Below are positions 16,369-24,283 of a stretch of 64,000 nucleotides of DNA, one piece after another. The notes under the pieces are model-generated. The model saw only the letters and a list, made by a program, of their open reading frames with translations, was not told where the DNA came from and made no database searches. Within the stretch, counting starts at the first letter, position 1. The number at the start of each line of letters is the position of its first letter. Source of the DNA: Pseudomonas bohemica (GTDB lineage: Bacteria; Pseudomonadota; Gammaproteobacteria; Pseudomonadales; Pseudomonadaceae); assembly GCF_002934685.1 (NCBI RefSeq), contig NZ_NKHL01000116.1, forward strand, positions 162,936 to 226,935, read 5' to 3'. Made by a program: the position numbers and the translations under genes.

Positions 16369-17360
16369 GGCTGGTGACGTTCACGCGAGCCGATGGCATC
16401 GAGCGAGCTGGCGCTTTGATCGATAACGATCAACTGGTGGTGGATCTGCAAGCGGCCCACCGCCAGGTCCAGGGTGGGGAAAGTGCCGCGCTGAGCAGTG
16501 TCCTTAAGCTGGTCGAAGGTGGCGAGCAGGCGCTGGATCTGGCCCGCACGCTATTGCGCAAGGCGCCGAGCGTCAGCGTTGCGGCGCGTAGCGAGGTCCG
16601 GCTGCGTGCCCCGATCCAGCCACCGCCCCAGATGCGCGACTGTTCGTGCTTCGAACTGCACTTGCGTCAGGCTTTTGCGGCGGCCCGGCGGGCCCGCGCC
16701 CTGCGTACCGAAGATCCGGAAGCGACCCTGAAGGCGATGAATACCCGCGCCGACGAGCGGGTGATCGAAACCTTCAATCGCCAGCCTATCTATTACAAGT
16801 GCAACCGCTTCGCGGTGATCGGCGCCGACGATGAATTCATTTGGCCCGCCTTCAGCAAGGCGTTGGACTTCGAACTGGAGTTCGGCTGTTACATCGGCAA
16901 GAAGGGCAAGGACATCACCCGTGACAACGCCGGCGGCCATATCGTCGGTTTTACCATTTTCAATGACATGAGCGCTCGCGACGCGCAGGCCGCCGAGATG
17001 CCAGGGATGCTCGGCCCGGCCAAGAGCAAGGACTTCGACACGGCCAATATCATGGGGCCATGTCTGGTGACAGCCGATGAGCTGGGTGATCCCTATGACC
17101 TGAACATGGTCGCACGGGTCAACGGTCAGGAGTGGGGCAGGGGCAATACGCGAGACATGCGCTGGCGCTTCGAGGATGTCATTGCCCACGTATCGCGCTC
17201 GGAGACGCTTTATCCCGGCGAGTTTCTGGGCTCGGGCACAGTCGGAAACGGTTGCGGCCTGGAACAGTTGCGCTACCTCAAGCCCGGTGACCAGGTAGAG
17301 CTGGAGGTCGAAGGCATAGGCGTGCTGCGTACTCAAGTGGGCAACCCGCAACCGACGTAG
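16365..17360 (+). CDS. ditH: Fumarylacetoacetate hydrolase-fold enzyme
   Basis: 331 residues, longer than ditD, with an N-terminal domain (MRLVTFTRADGIERAGALI) and a FAH catalytic domain: metal-binding LDFELEFGCYIG, IFNDMSARD, and the closing GSGTVGNGCGLE and PGDQVELEVEGIG. The length and the RFAVIGADDEFIWPAFSKALDFELE context resemble fumarylacetoacetases more than small isomerases. Together with ditD it provides C-C hydrolysis or decarboxylation/isomerisation after ring cleavage. DitH is annotated in the known dit cluster as an isomerase/decarboxylase. Confidence 0.85.
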   Translation: MRLVTFTRADGIERAGALIDNDQLVVDLQAAHRQVQGGESAALSSVLKLVEGGEQALDLARTLLRKAPSVSVAARSEVRLRAPIQPPPQMRDCSCFELHLRQAFAAARRARALRTEDPEATLKAMNTRADERVIETFNRQPIYYKCNRFAVIGADDEFIWPAFSKALDFELEFGCYIGKKGKDITRDNAGGHIVGFTIFNDMSARDAQAAEMPGMLGPAKSKDFDTANIMGPCLVTADELGDPYDLNMVARVNGQEWGRGNTRDMRWRFEDVIAHVSRSETLYPGEFLGSGTVGNGCGLEQLRYLKPGDQVELEVEGIGVLRTQVGNPQPT

Positions 17361-17377
17361 CACGACGCGCTGGTTGA

Positions 17378-17394
17378 TTTGTCTGCGAGACAAA
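17378..17394. promoter_or_regulatory. Perfect inverted repeat upstream of ditA1
   Basis: TTTGTCT-GCG-AGACAAA, 7-bp arms with a 3-base centre, located about 10 bases upstream of the ditA1 promoter. It could be an activator site or a weak transcription-stop hairpin after ditH. Confidence 0.4.
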
Positions 17395-17403
17395 CGACAA
17401 CGC

Positions 17404-17432
17404 TATACATATTTTGTGAATCTGTCTTATAT
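17404..17432 (+). promoter_or_regulatory. Promoter with embedded dyad operator of ditA1A2
   Basis: -35 TATACA (17404-17409), 17-base spacer, -10 TTATAT (17427-17432). Dyad ACAT-N11-CTGT at 17407-17425, one mismatch from the consensus. Core sequence is strikingly like the site at 15545 (TACATATTTT shared, TGTCTTATATT shared). Confidence 0.65.
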
Positions 17433-17477
17433 TCAACCGGCTCGGAGTAGCCGTGACACCCTGAACTGGAGGCCAAC

Positions 17478-18887
17478 ATGCTAACAAGAACAAGCCCCGT
17501 ACTGTCTGATGGAACCAAAGTCGCAGACCTGATCTATCCATCGACTCGCGAAGTACAGATGCGTGTACTGTCTGATCGCGAAATCTACGAAATCGAAATG
17601 GAGAAGATTTTCGGCAAAATCTGGGTTTTGCTGGGCCATGAGTCGGAAATCCCCAATTCCGGCGACTTCATGGTCCGCGACCTGGGTTCGGACTCGGTGA
17701 TCGTTGCCCGCGACAAGGAAGGCGAGGTCCATGTCACTCTTAACGTCTGCCCTCACCGAGGCATGCGCATCAGCACTGCCGACTGCGGCAACACCCAGAT
17801 TCACAAGTGCATCTATCACGGCTGGGCGTTTCGTCCCAACGGCGACTTCATCGGCTCGCCGGTCGATCGTGAATGCATGCACGGCAAGATGTTGCCTAAA
17901 GAGCAACTGGGTCTGAGAAAGGCCAGGGTCACGCTGTATGGCGGTCTGGTTTTCGCCACCTGGAATGTTGACGGACCGTCGTTCGACGAGTTTCTTGGCG
18001 ATGCCAAGTGGTATTACGACATGCTGTTCCTGCGCTCGGACAAAGGCATGGAAGTGCTCGGTCCACCGCAGCGCTTCATCGTCAACGCCAACTGGAAGAC
18101 TGCAGGCGAGCAATCCGCCGCCGATGGCTTCCATACATTGACGTTGCACCGCTGGCTGGGTGAAGTCGGCAACTACGCGAAAAAGGACGAAAACGGCCAG
18201 AGCGCCGACCTGAGCCCCGAGATGTATGGCGTGGAAATCAGTTCACCTCATGGCCATGCGCTGCGTTGTATCGACCTGGCGCGCAAGATCAAGCGTCTGA
18301 CCGGGCTGGACCCCGAATCGCTGACGGTGCAACAGAAACTCCAGGCTTTGCCGCCGGCGGGCATGACCGCCGATATGGTCGAACAACTGGCACGAAACTT
18401 AACCGAGGATCAGCTCAAAGTGCTGACGAGCATGCCGCCGCAAGTGGGCGGGATGTTCCCCAATATCCTCTTTGGCTTCGTCTATATTCCTCAGCCGGAC
18501 GGCACGGTGGTGGGCTCGATGACCCTGCACGCCTATGTACCACAGGGCCCGGACAAACTTGAGTTCGTAAACTGGATCTTCGCCGAGAAAGACGCGTCCC
18601 CGGAACTGCGCGAGAAGATGCTCAAGCAGACCATTCAGCTGTTTGGCACCTCCGGCATGGTCGAACAGGACGACTCTGATACCTGGCCGCACATGACACT
18701 GGCCGCCAAGGGGGCGATGGGCCGCAAGAGTACGCTCAAATACCAGGCCGTATTCGAAACCGGCGCTCCACAAGGCTGGCCGGGACCCGGAATCGTCAAC
18801 GAGGGTTTCACCAAGGACGACACTCAATGGCACTGGTGGCTGTACTGGCATGAGCTGATGACCGCACCCGTAGACGAAGGTCAGTAA
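17478..18887 (+). CDS. ditA1: Rieske oxygenase, alpha subunit of diterpenoid dioxygenase
   Basis: 469 residues. Rieske [2Fe-2S] ligands C91, H93 (CPHRG) and C111, H114 (CIYHGW). Catalytic-domain motif with the bridging Asp216 and the Fe ligands H219 and H224 (ADGFHTLTLH). GGAGG lies 5 bases before the ATG. Codons 2-5 contain AACAAGAA, a CA motif overlapping the translation initiation region. The protein should act, with the beta subunit and DitA3, on 7-oxodehydroabietate to give the 11,12-dihydrodiol, as established for the Pseudomonas abietaniphila enzyme. Confidence 0.95.
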   Translation: MLTRTSPVLSDGTKVADLIYPSTREVQMRVLSDREIYEIEMEKIFGKIWVLLGHESEIPNSGDFMVRDLGSDSVIVARDKEGEVHVTLNVCPHRGMRISTADCGNTQIHKCIYHGWAFRPNGDFIGSPVDRECMHGKMLPKEQLGLRKARVTLYGGLVFATWNVDGPSFDEFLGDAKWYYDMLFLRSDKGMEVLGPPQRFIVNANWKTAGEQSAADGFHTLTLHRWLGEVGNYAKKDENGQSADLSPEMYGVEISSPHGHALRCIDLARKIKRLTGLDPESLTVQQKLQALPPAGMTADMVEQLARNLTEDQLKVLTSMPPQVGGMFPNILFGFVYIPQPDGTVVGSMTLHAYVPQGPDKLEFVNWIFAEKDASPELREKMLKQTIQLFGTSGMVEQDDSDTWPHMTLAAKGAMGRKSTLKYQAVFETGAPQGWPGPGIVNEGFTKDDTQWHWWLYWHELMTAPVDEGQ

Positions 18888-18909
18888 GTGCAACTGCGAA
18901 CCGTTATTC

Positions 18910-18920
18910 AACAACAATAA
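18910..18920 (+). promoter_or_regulatory. CA motif before ditA2
   Basis: AACAACAATAA, 17-27 bases before the ATG of ditA2. No convincing Shine-Dalgarno sequence stands between it and the start, so the motif may strongly influence initiation. Confidence 0.6.
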
Positions 18921-18937
18921 GATTCGGGTACTCATTC

Positions 18938-19543
18938 ATGTCTGACACTCAATTGGCGGAAAAACCGCGATTCGACGTCCAGCAGCGCGGCGCCGACGAT
19001 GTTCAACCGGGCTCACCGCTGGGCATAAAGCGTGTGCCTGTCGGCTCGCCGGTCTACAACCAGGTCGTCACGTTTCTGTACGAAGAAGCCACGCTGCTGG
19101 ACCAGATCCGCTTGCAGGACTGGGCGGCGCGTCTGGCGACGGACCTCATCTACACCGTGCCGTTGCGTCACACCCGCACGGCCGCCGAACTGTCCACGAC
19201 TATCGTGCGTAGCGTGCAGCACTACCACGATGACTACCGTTCGATCATGGGGCGCATTCTGCGTCTTTCGGGAAAGAGCGCCTGGGCCGAAGACCCGCCT
19301 TCGCGCACGCGGCGGCTGGTCACTAACGTCTTCGTCGAGGAAACCGGCAAATCCGACGAGTTCGTCGTCACCAGCTATCTGCTCCTGACCCGGAGTCGAT
19401 TCAAGGATCACCACGTCGACATCATCAGCGGGGAACGGCGCGATTTACTTCGGGTGGATGGCGACAGCTTCAAGCTCGCCCGCCGTGAAGTCATTCTCGA
19501 TCAGGCCGTACTGGGCACGCCAAACCTGGCGGTGTTCCTCTAA
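18938..19543 (+). CDS. ditA2: Aromatic-ring dioxygenase beta subunit
   Basis: 201 residues with the NTF2-like fold of dioxygenase small subunits: YNQVVTFLYEEATLLDQIRLQDWAARL near the N-terminus, LRLSGKSAWAEDPPSRTRRLVTNV in the middle and RREVILDQAVLGTPNLAVFL at the end. Starts 50 bases after ditA1. No usual ribosome binding site is visible, so translation may depend on coupling or the CA-rich leader. A terminator follows at 19581. Confidence 0.95.
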   Translation: MSDTQLAEKPRFDVQQRGADDVQPGSPLGIKRVPVGSPVYNQVVTFLYEEATLLDQIRLQDWAARLATDLIYTVPLRHTRTAAELSTTIVRSVQHYHDDYRSIMGRILRLSGKSAWAEDPPSRTRRLVTNVFVEETGKSDEFVVTSYLLLTRSRFKDHHVDIISGERRDLLRVDGDSFKLARREVILDQAVLGTPNLAVFL

Positions 19544-19580
19544 ACGCCAGGCATCAAAACGTTCATTGTGTCGCTCCTTT

Positions 19581-19611
19581 AGCCTGCTGACCTCGTTCAG
19601 CAGGCTTTTTT
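19581..19611 (+). terminator. Intrinsic terminator after ditA2
   Basis: Perfect 9-bp stem AGCCTGCTG/CAGCAGGCT, 8-base loop, followed by six T residues. Confidence 0.88.
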
Positions 19612-19636
19612 GTGGCGTTTGCGATGAAGGCCAGGT

Positions 19637-20386
19637 TCACGAAGTCGCGTGCGTACAATCCCTCAACCAGGCCTGGTCAGTGGAGCACAGCGATTCGTTG
19701 CTCGCGATATCCCACGTCGACCCTTTCATACGTAATGCCCGCGGTGCGCGGACCGTTTGCTGGCTGTAGCAACGATCGGTGCTGGAGGCGTGTATCTGGC
19801 TGTCCAGATAAAGTGCCTTGCCGATGGAAATCATGGTGCAGCGCCGCAACAACAGTGCCGCTTCGGCGAGCTCCGAGCTGAGGGTATTGAGCGCCCAACG
19901 CGCCATGCCTTCGCGGATGTTGACTCCCGTGAACGGTTCCGGCCCTTCGATGATCGCCCCGTTGACTTCCCATTCCAGCAGGGGCTGACCGTTCAACAGC
20001 AGGCTTGCACGCGTCCGTCCCGCTACACGCGCTGGAACCTGAATGTCGTAACGACGTAGCTGCACGGGCCGCAACGCTGCGGCGACAGCCAAACCGGCCA
20101 GATCCAGAAGATGCGTACATTGATGGCGGGCGTCGGTCTGTCGTGTCACCGAGTGGGCGATGGGTGACAGCGCCATGCCTGCCAGCGCGTGCAGCGGCTC
20201 GATCGCTTCGGGGCAAGCGGAGTAGGGGTATCTGAGGGCTTGGCCGGTAACGTGGCTCAGGACGCCGTGTTCATGGCGCAGGCAGACACGGAAATGATGA
20301 AAATCGTCTTCCAGTGCGGCGCGCACTTCGCCGCTCTCGGGTTGACCACTGGAAACGATCTCGACACGGCGGCGAAACGTACTCAT
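19637..20386 (-). CDS. DUF2889-family protein
   Basis: 249 residues, soluble, start at 20386 with AAGGAT on the minus strand 10 bases upstream. The opening FRRRVEIV, the central LEDDFHHFRVCLRHEHG, YPYSACPEA, and CTHLLDLAGLA are hallmarks I associate with DUF2889, a family of unknown function often found near steroid, terpenoid or aromatic catabolism genes. No catalytic motif can be assigned. Divergent from ditI, with the dyad promoter at 20434-20462 facing it, so probably co-regulated with the pathway. Confidence 0.75.
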   Translation of the reverse strand: MSTFRRRVEIVSSGQPESGEVRAALEDDFHHFRVCLRHEHGVLSHVTGQALRYPYSACPEAIEPLHALAGMALSPIAHSVTRQTDARHQCTHLLDLAGLAVAAALRPVQLRRYDIQVPARVAGRTRASLLLNGQPLLEWEVNGAIIEGPEPFTGVNIREGMARWALNTLSSELAEAALLLRRCTMISIGKALYLDSQIHASSTDRCYSQQTVRAPRALRMKGSTWDIASNESLCSTDQAWLRDCTHATS

Positions 20387-20433
20387 CCGGCTTATCCTTT
20401 TTATTTGGGTGAGCGAGTGTTTTTTATCGGTTT

Positions 20434-20462
20434 TATTTAGACACTATATCGGATAATGTTCA
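20434..20462 (-). promoter_or_regulatory. Promoter with embedded dyad operator between DUF2889 gene and ditI
   Basis: Leftward: -35 TGAACA (20462-20457), 17-base spacer, -10 TAAATA (20439-20434). Dyad ACAC-N11-ATGT at 20441-20459. A rightward promoter for ditI overlapping the same dyad is less clear (TAGACA at 20438). Confidence 0.65.
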
Positions 20463-20491
20463 GCTATGTAGCGACAGAATTCCTCTCGTAC

Positions 20492-20501
20492 AACAACAAA
20501 A
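20492..20501 (+). promoter_or_regulatory. CA motif before ditI
   Basis: AACAACAAAA fused to the ribosome binding site AAGGAG, 12-20 bases before ATG 20512. Confidence 0.6.
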
Positions 20502-20511
20502 AGGAGCGGCT

Positions 20512-21312
20512 ATGGGCCTGCTGCGAGATCAAGTTGCGCTGATTACCGGCGCGGGTGGTGGTATCGGACGAGGCGTGGCGTTGAGTTTCGCCAGGCAGGG
20601 GGCAGCCGTCGTGGTGGCGGAGCTCGATGAGGTCAGTGGCGCGGCGGTCGCCGAAGAGCTCAAGGCTCTGGGTGCCCAAGCGCTGTTCATCAGGACCGAT
20701 GTCAGTAACAAAGCGGATATTCAGGCGGCGATCGATGCAGCGGTCAGCCATTTCGGAGGCCTGGATATTCTGGTAAACAATGCTTTTGCGCCAACGCCTA
20801 ACGTCCTGCTCGAAGAAAAGACTGACGACATGCTCGAGCGCACGCTGAACTCCACGGTCTGGGCTGCCTGGTGGTCGATGAAGGCTGCGTTTCCTCACAT
20901 GCAGGCTCGTGGAGGCGGCAAGATCATCAATTTCTACTCCATCGACACCGAGATCGGCGCGTGGCTGCACGGCGACTACAACACGGCGAAATCCGCTGTG
21001 GTGGGGCTGACGCGCAGTGCCGCTTCGGAATGGGGGCGTTTCAATATTCGCGTCAACGCTATCGCGCCTACCGCGATGGGCGCCACTTTTCACAAGCTGG
21101 CGGAAGAGAATCCAGGGTTCGCCGAAATGTCCGCCGGACTGCGCCCCTTGGGGCGTTGCGGCGAACCGGAAGAGGATATCGGCCCGGTGGTGGTGTTTCT
21201 GGCATCCGAGATGTCACGTTTCGTCACGGGTGAAACGTTGCACGTGGATGGCGGCTTGCACCTGCCGGGTTACAACTCCAGGCCAAAGCATATCCCCGCC
21301 CGGGAATACTGA
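20512..21312 (+). CDS. ditI: Short-chain dehydrogenase/reductase
   Basis: 266 residues. TGAGGGIG cofactor loop, NNAFA, catalytic YNTAK, and the terminal TGETLHVDGG motif. AAGGAG ribosome binding site 7 bases before the ATG. In the known cluster DitI is a dehydrogenase in this position, downstream of ditA1A2 and convergent with ditJ. Likely oxidises a ring hydroxyl (for example the 7-hydroxyl made by a P450) to the ketone; the substrate is inferred. Confidence 0.88.
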   Translation: MGLLRDQVALITGAGGGIGRGVALSFARQGAAVVVAELDEVSGAAVAEELKALGAQALFIRTDVSNKADIQAAIDAAVSHFGGLDILVNNAFAPTPNVLLEEKTDDMLERTLNSTVWAAWWSMKAAFPHMQARGGGKIINFYSIDTEIGAWLHGDYNTAKSAVVGLTRSAASEWGRFNIRVNAIAPTAMGATFHKLAEENPGFAEMSAGLRPLGRCGEPEEDIGPVVVFLASEMSRFVTGETLHVDGGLHLPGYNSRPKHIPAREY

Positions 21313-21321
21313 CGGGTCAGG

Positions 21322-21350
21322 CGACGCGGCGTGACAGACACGCCGCGTCG
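21322..21350. terminator. Bidirectional hairpin between ditI and ditJ
   Basis: Perfect 12-bp stem CGACGCGGCGTG/CACGCCGCGTCG with loop ACAGA in the 42-base gap between convergent genes. No T-tract, but the length and position suit a bidirectional terminator. Confidence 0.65.
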
Positions 21351-21354
21351 GCGC

Positions 21355-22995
21355 TCAGCGTTTCGCGACCTTGATGTCGGTATCGTCCAAGTCCCAGGTG
21401 GTGGCAGTTTTCCCTTCATCGCGCAGCAGGTATTTGAGAACCCGGCCCTGTGGATTCTTCGGCAGGCTGCTGCGAAATTCGATGTAGCGGGGCAACGCGT
21501 AATACGGGACGGTGTCCGCCGCCCAATGGAACAGCGCTTCTGGCGCCAGTTCGATGTTCTCGTGCAACACCGCGGTGACCTTGACGTCATCCTCACCCTT
21601 GTCCGAAGGCACCGCGTGCACCGCCACTTCCGACAGCGCTGGGTGGGTGGCGAACGCCGCCTCCATCTCGAAACTGGAAATGTTCTCGCCACGACGCCGC
21701 AGGTAATCCTTCTTGCGGTCGACGAAGTAAAAAAAGCCCTCGTCGTCGAATTTGCCGACATCACCGGTGTGGAACCACATGTTGCGCATCAGTTTGTGGG
21801 TGTCCTCCGGACGCCGCCAATAGCCCTGAAACATGATGTCCGGCCGTTGCGGCCTGACCACGATCTCACCCGGCAAGCCGGCCGGAACTTCGTTGTCCTG
21901 CTCATCGACGATCCGCACGTCGAAATCCGCAATGCGCTTGCCCGATGACCCCGGCGCTGCATATTCGCCAGCAGCCAGTGAGGTCACCACACAGGCCTCG
22001 GTCAACCCGTATCCGTTACCGCCCACCAGCCTGGTGCCGAAGCGCTCACGCCAGATTTTCTTGGTCTCTTCGGTGTAAGGGTTGCCTCGGGCGGTGTGAA
22101 TCTGCCCGCGACACCGCAGCATGGCGTCGTTATCCGGCGCCTGAGCGAGCAGGCCGCCCATGCCGCCGAGAATCGAGGCGATCGTGGCGCCTGAACGCTC
22201 CACTTCCGGCCAGAAATTGGACACGGAAAAACGTGGCAGGATAGCAGCCCGCGCACCCACCAGAATGCTGGCGATGATGCTGACGCACAGCGCATTCATG
22301 TGAAACAACGGCAGCGGCGTGATGGTTACATCATTCTCGTTCGCAGGACCTGCTCGCAGCTGCAGCCGGGCAAGGTTGCACATGAAGTTGTAACTGATCA
22401 TGCAGCCTTTGGAAGGACCGGTAGTGCCGGACGTATAGATCAGACAGGCAAGGTCCGACGGCTGAGGCTTGCGTTCGAATGCCGAATCATCGACGCCGCG
22501 ATGGGCATCCAGCGGTTCGATCGGGAAAGGGCAGGGAGGCAACGCGTGCGGGTGCCCGCTGGTACCGCGGTACAGCACCCGCTCGACATCCGTCAGCTGA
22601 CCGGCGATTGCAGTGACGCGAGAAAGATAGTCACTTTCGCAGATCACCAGATGCGTGCCGGTATCGGCGATCTGGTGGCGCAGAAACTCGCCTTTGAGGG
22701 CGGTGTTGATAGGCACGCTGACGGCACACAACTTGTTGATGGCCAGCCAGGTCACCACCGCGTCGATATTGTTGTCGAGCATGGTGAGCACGGTGGCGCC
22801 GGGTTTGACCCCAAGATCGGCCAATGCGTGGGCCATTCTGTTGGATAATTGGTCAACTTCTCGGTATGTGTACAAGGTTCCGCTGAAATCCAGCAGAACC
22901 TTGTCTGGAGCCCGTGCTACTGCTCGATCCAATGCGCAAATTACCGTGTCTCTTTCACCTACCGCCCAGGTTTCGGGGTTTCCAGTGCCACTCAT
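21355..22995 (-). CDS. ditJ: Acyl-CoA ligase (AMP-forming) for diterpenoid acids
   Basis: 546 residues. AMP-binding P-loop YTSGTTGPSKG, NGYGLTEACV (A5-like), WFHTGDVGKFDDEGFFYFVDRKKDYLRRRGENIS hinge region and the C-terminal catalytic lysine in LPKNPQGRVLKY. Start at 22995 preceded by GAGGAG. Activates a carboxylic acid to its CoA thioester through an acyl-adenylate; in the dit pathway a ligase DitJ is expected for the resin-acid carboxylate or a ring-cleavage product. Confidence 0.9.
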   Translation of the reverse strand: MSGTGNPETWAVGERDTVICALDRAVARAPDKVLLDFSGTLYTYREVDQLSNRMAHALADLGVKPGATVLTMLDNNIDAVVTWLAINKLCAVSVPINTALKGEFLRHQIADTGTHLVICESDYLSRVTAIAGQLTDVERVLYRGTSGHPHALPPCPFPIEPLDAHRGVDDSAFERKPQPSDLACLIYTSGTTGPSKGCMISYNFMCNLARLQLRAGPANENDVTITPLPLFHMNALCVSIIASILVGARAAILPRFSVSNFWPEVERSGATIASILGGMGGLLAQAPDNDAMLRCRGQIHTARGNPYTEETKKIWRERFGTRLVGGNGYGLTEACVVTSLAAGEYAAPGSSGKRIADFDVRIVDEQDNEVPAGLPGEIVVRPQRPDIMFQGYWRRPEDTHKLMRNMWFHTGDVGKFDDEGFFYFVDRKKDYLRRRGENISSFEMEAAFATHPALSEVAVHAVPSDKGEDDVKVTAVLHENIELAPEALFHWAADTVPYYALPRYIEFRSSLPKNPQGRVLKYLLRDEGKTATTWDLDDTDIKVAKR

Positions 22996-23063
22996 GAATG
23001 TTCTCCTCTTTGTGGGCGCATCAGCGAGGTTGCGTCCGAATTTTATTTTGGTGAGAGAATCAG

Positions 23064-23092
23064 ATTCTATGGAAAGATTTATATCTTGTCTC
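23064..23092 (-). promoter_or_regulatory. Putative ditJ promoter (half-operator)
   Basis: Leftward -35 GAGACA (23092-23087), 17-base spacer, -10 TAGAAT (23069-23064). Only the left half (ACA) of the cluster dyad is conserved. Confidence 0.45.
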
Positions 23093-23103
23093 TAGGCAGA
23101 AGT

Positions 23104-23132
23104 TGAACAAATTATCACTTAAATGCTTAATT
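23104..23132 (+). promoter_or_regulatory. Putative ditK promoter (degenerate operator)
   Basis: -35 TGAACA (23104-23109), 17-base spacer, -10 TTAATT (23127-23132). The dyad is degenerate: ACAA-N11-AATG at 23107-23125. Same geometry as the other cluster promoters. Confidence 0.45.
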
Positions 23133-23178
23133 GCTATGCTACCTTGGCCCATCGAAATGTCTATGAGTCTGTTCCTTT

Positions 23179-23928
23179 ATGCCAAAACCTCAAAAACAAC
23201 GGGTCGAGTCCGCTGCGCCTAAGGCCGTATCTGCCGCAAAAAAGAAAGCCGTAACTCCTGCAAAGATCGCCCGCGCCAGCAGTAAGGCAGCAGCGCCGGC
23301 GAACGCTGGCGGTCACGCGGCAACGTCGCCGGGCAAGGTCAAGCCCAATCGCCGGTCCGAAGAAACCATTGCCAATATTCTGGCTGCCACCGAAGAAGTG
23401 GTGTTGCAATCCGGGGCCGACCGCATCTCGATTCTGGATGTCTGCAAGGTCGCGGGGATCTCACGGGGAACGTTCTACCGCTATTTTTCTTCTCAGGAAG
23501 ACTTGCTCGACACCTTCTCCCGCCATAAGCGCGACAGCTTCCACATCTCGCTGACCACAGCGCTCGGCCAGATTGACGATCCCGAAGCGCGGCTCAATGC
23601 CTTGTTCGTTTATCTGGACAATTACCTGGAACAAAGCCGCGCGCGCCGCTTGCTGGTCGTGGCCCCGGATTATGCGCTGGGCTTCTTCAGGCGTATTTTT
23701 CACGATTCGATCGTGCGCTTTCAGGACGTGCTCAACATCGTCTTCGACGACTGGGACGAAAAGCTCGGTGTACGTTTGGATCGCGAGTTGTTGTGCGAGA
23801 TGATTATTCGTTACGTGCTGAGCGAAATTCTCGTGCCGGAAAGCGCAAGCCGACGCTTGTTGCCGGTTCGGGTGAAGAAACTGGCCGCTGCGTTGACCAT
23901 GGGCTCGACTTCTCGCACCCGACGTTGA
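23179..23928 (+). CDS. ditK: TetR-family regulator with Lys/Ala-rich N-terminal extension
   Basis: 249 residues. Residues ~1-58 form a disordered tail rich in Lys, Ala and Pro, reminiscent of histone H1-like tails. The TetR DNA-binding domain follows (NRRSEETIANILAATEEVVL; helix-turn-helix around VCKVAGISRGTFYRYFSS). The rest is a ligand-binding domain of usual size. Divergent from ditJ. A TetR gene, ditK, is known in this place. Likely represses part of the cluster; candidate reader of the ACAC-N11-GTGT dyads. Confidence 0.88.
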   Translation: MPKPQKQRVESAAPKAVSAAKKKAVTPAKIARASSKAAAPANAGGHAATSPGKVKPNRRSEETIANILAATEEVVLQSGADRISILDVCKVAGISRGTFYRYFSSQEDLLDTFSRHKRDSFHISLTTALGQIDDPEARLNALFVYLDNYLEQSRARRLLVVAPDYALGFFRRIFHDSIVRFQDVLNIVFDDWDEKLGVRLDRELLCEMIIRYVLSEILVPESASRRLLPVRVKKLAAALTMGSTSRTRR

Positions 23929-23960
23929 ATCGCCTATTTAGACACTTTTCAAAAAATCAG

Positions 23961-23997
23961 AAACCGGTCCCTGTTCTCTCAGTGACCGGTTTTTTTT
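23961..23997 (+). terminator. Intrinsic terminator after ditK
   Basis: Stem AAACCGGTC/GACCGGTTT around a 14-base loop, followed by a run of Ts ending at 23997. Confidence 0.85.
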
Positions 23998-24113
23998 GCC
24001 TTCGATTTGCACACAGGCTGCATATTCCCGGCGAGTTACGTTATGTCAGGTCGCTCGAGGCAGGCGGATGAGGGCTCTGCAACGGGCTTCTCCTGCATGG
24101 AATTAAATTAATC

Positions 24114-24142
24114 TGAACACTATTTTGATTTATGCCCAAATT
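24114..24142 (+). promoter_or_regulatory. Promoter with partial dyad operator upstream of amidohydrolase operon
   Basis: TGAACA (24114-24119), 17-base spacer, CAAATT (24137-24142). Dyad ACAC-N11-ATGC at 24117-24135 with a weak right arm. The -10 is poor, and an alternative start site in the AT-rich stretch to 24150 is possible. The first gene starts at 24284, leaving a leader of about 130 bases. Confidence 0.5.
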
Positions 24143-24283
24143 AATTTTATGCTTCGGTCAGACCGAAGCCGACTGAGTTGACTTGTCCGGCGGCCCGATG
24201 GGGCTCAAGGCGCCGTGCTTCGGGAGGTGTAACACCCAGAACAATCACAAAAATCAGAAGTTTCTACGTAGAGGTCCCGGATT

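Noticed and set aside
23942..23960. Further ACAC-N11 half-site after ditK
   Set aside because: Right arm is TCAG, it lies between a stop codon and a terminator and no promoter hexamers fit, so it is probably chance.
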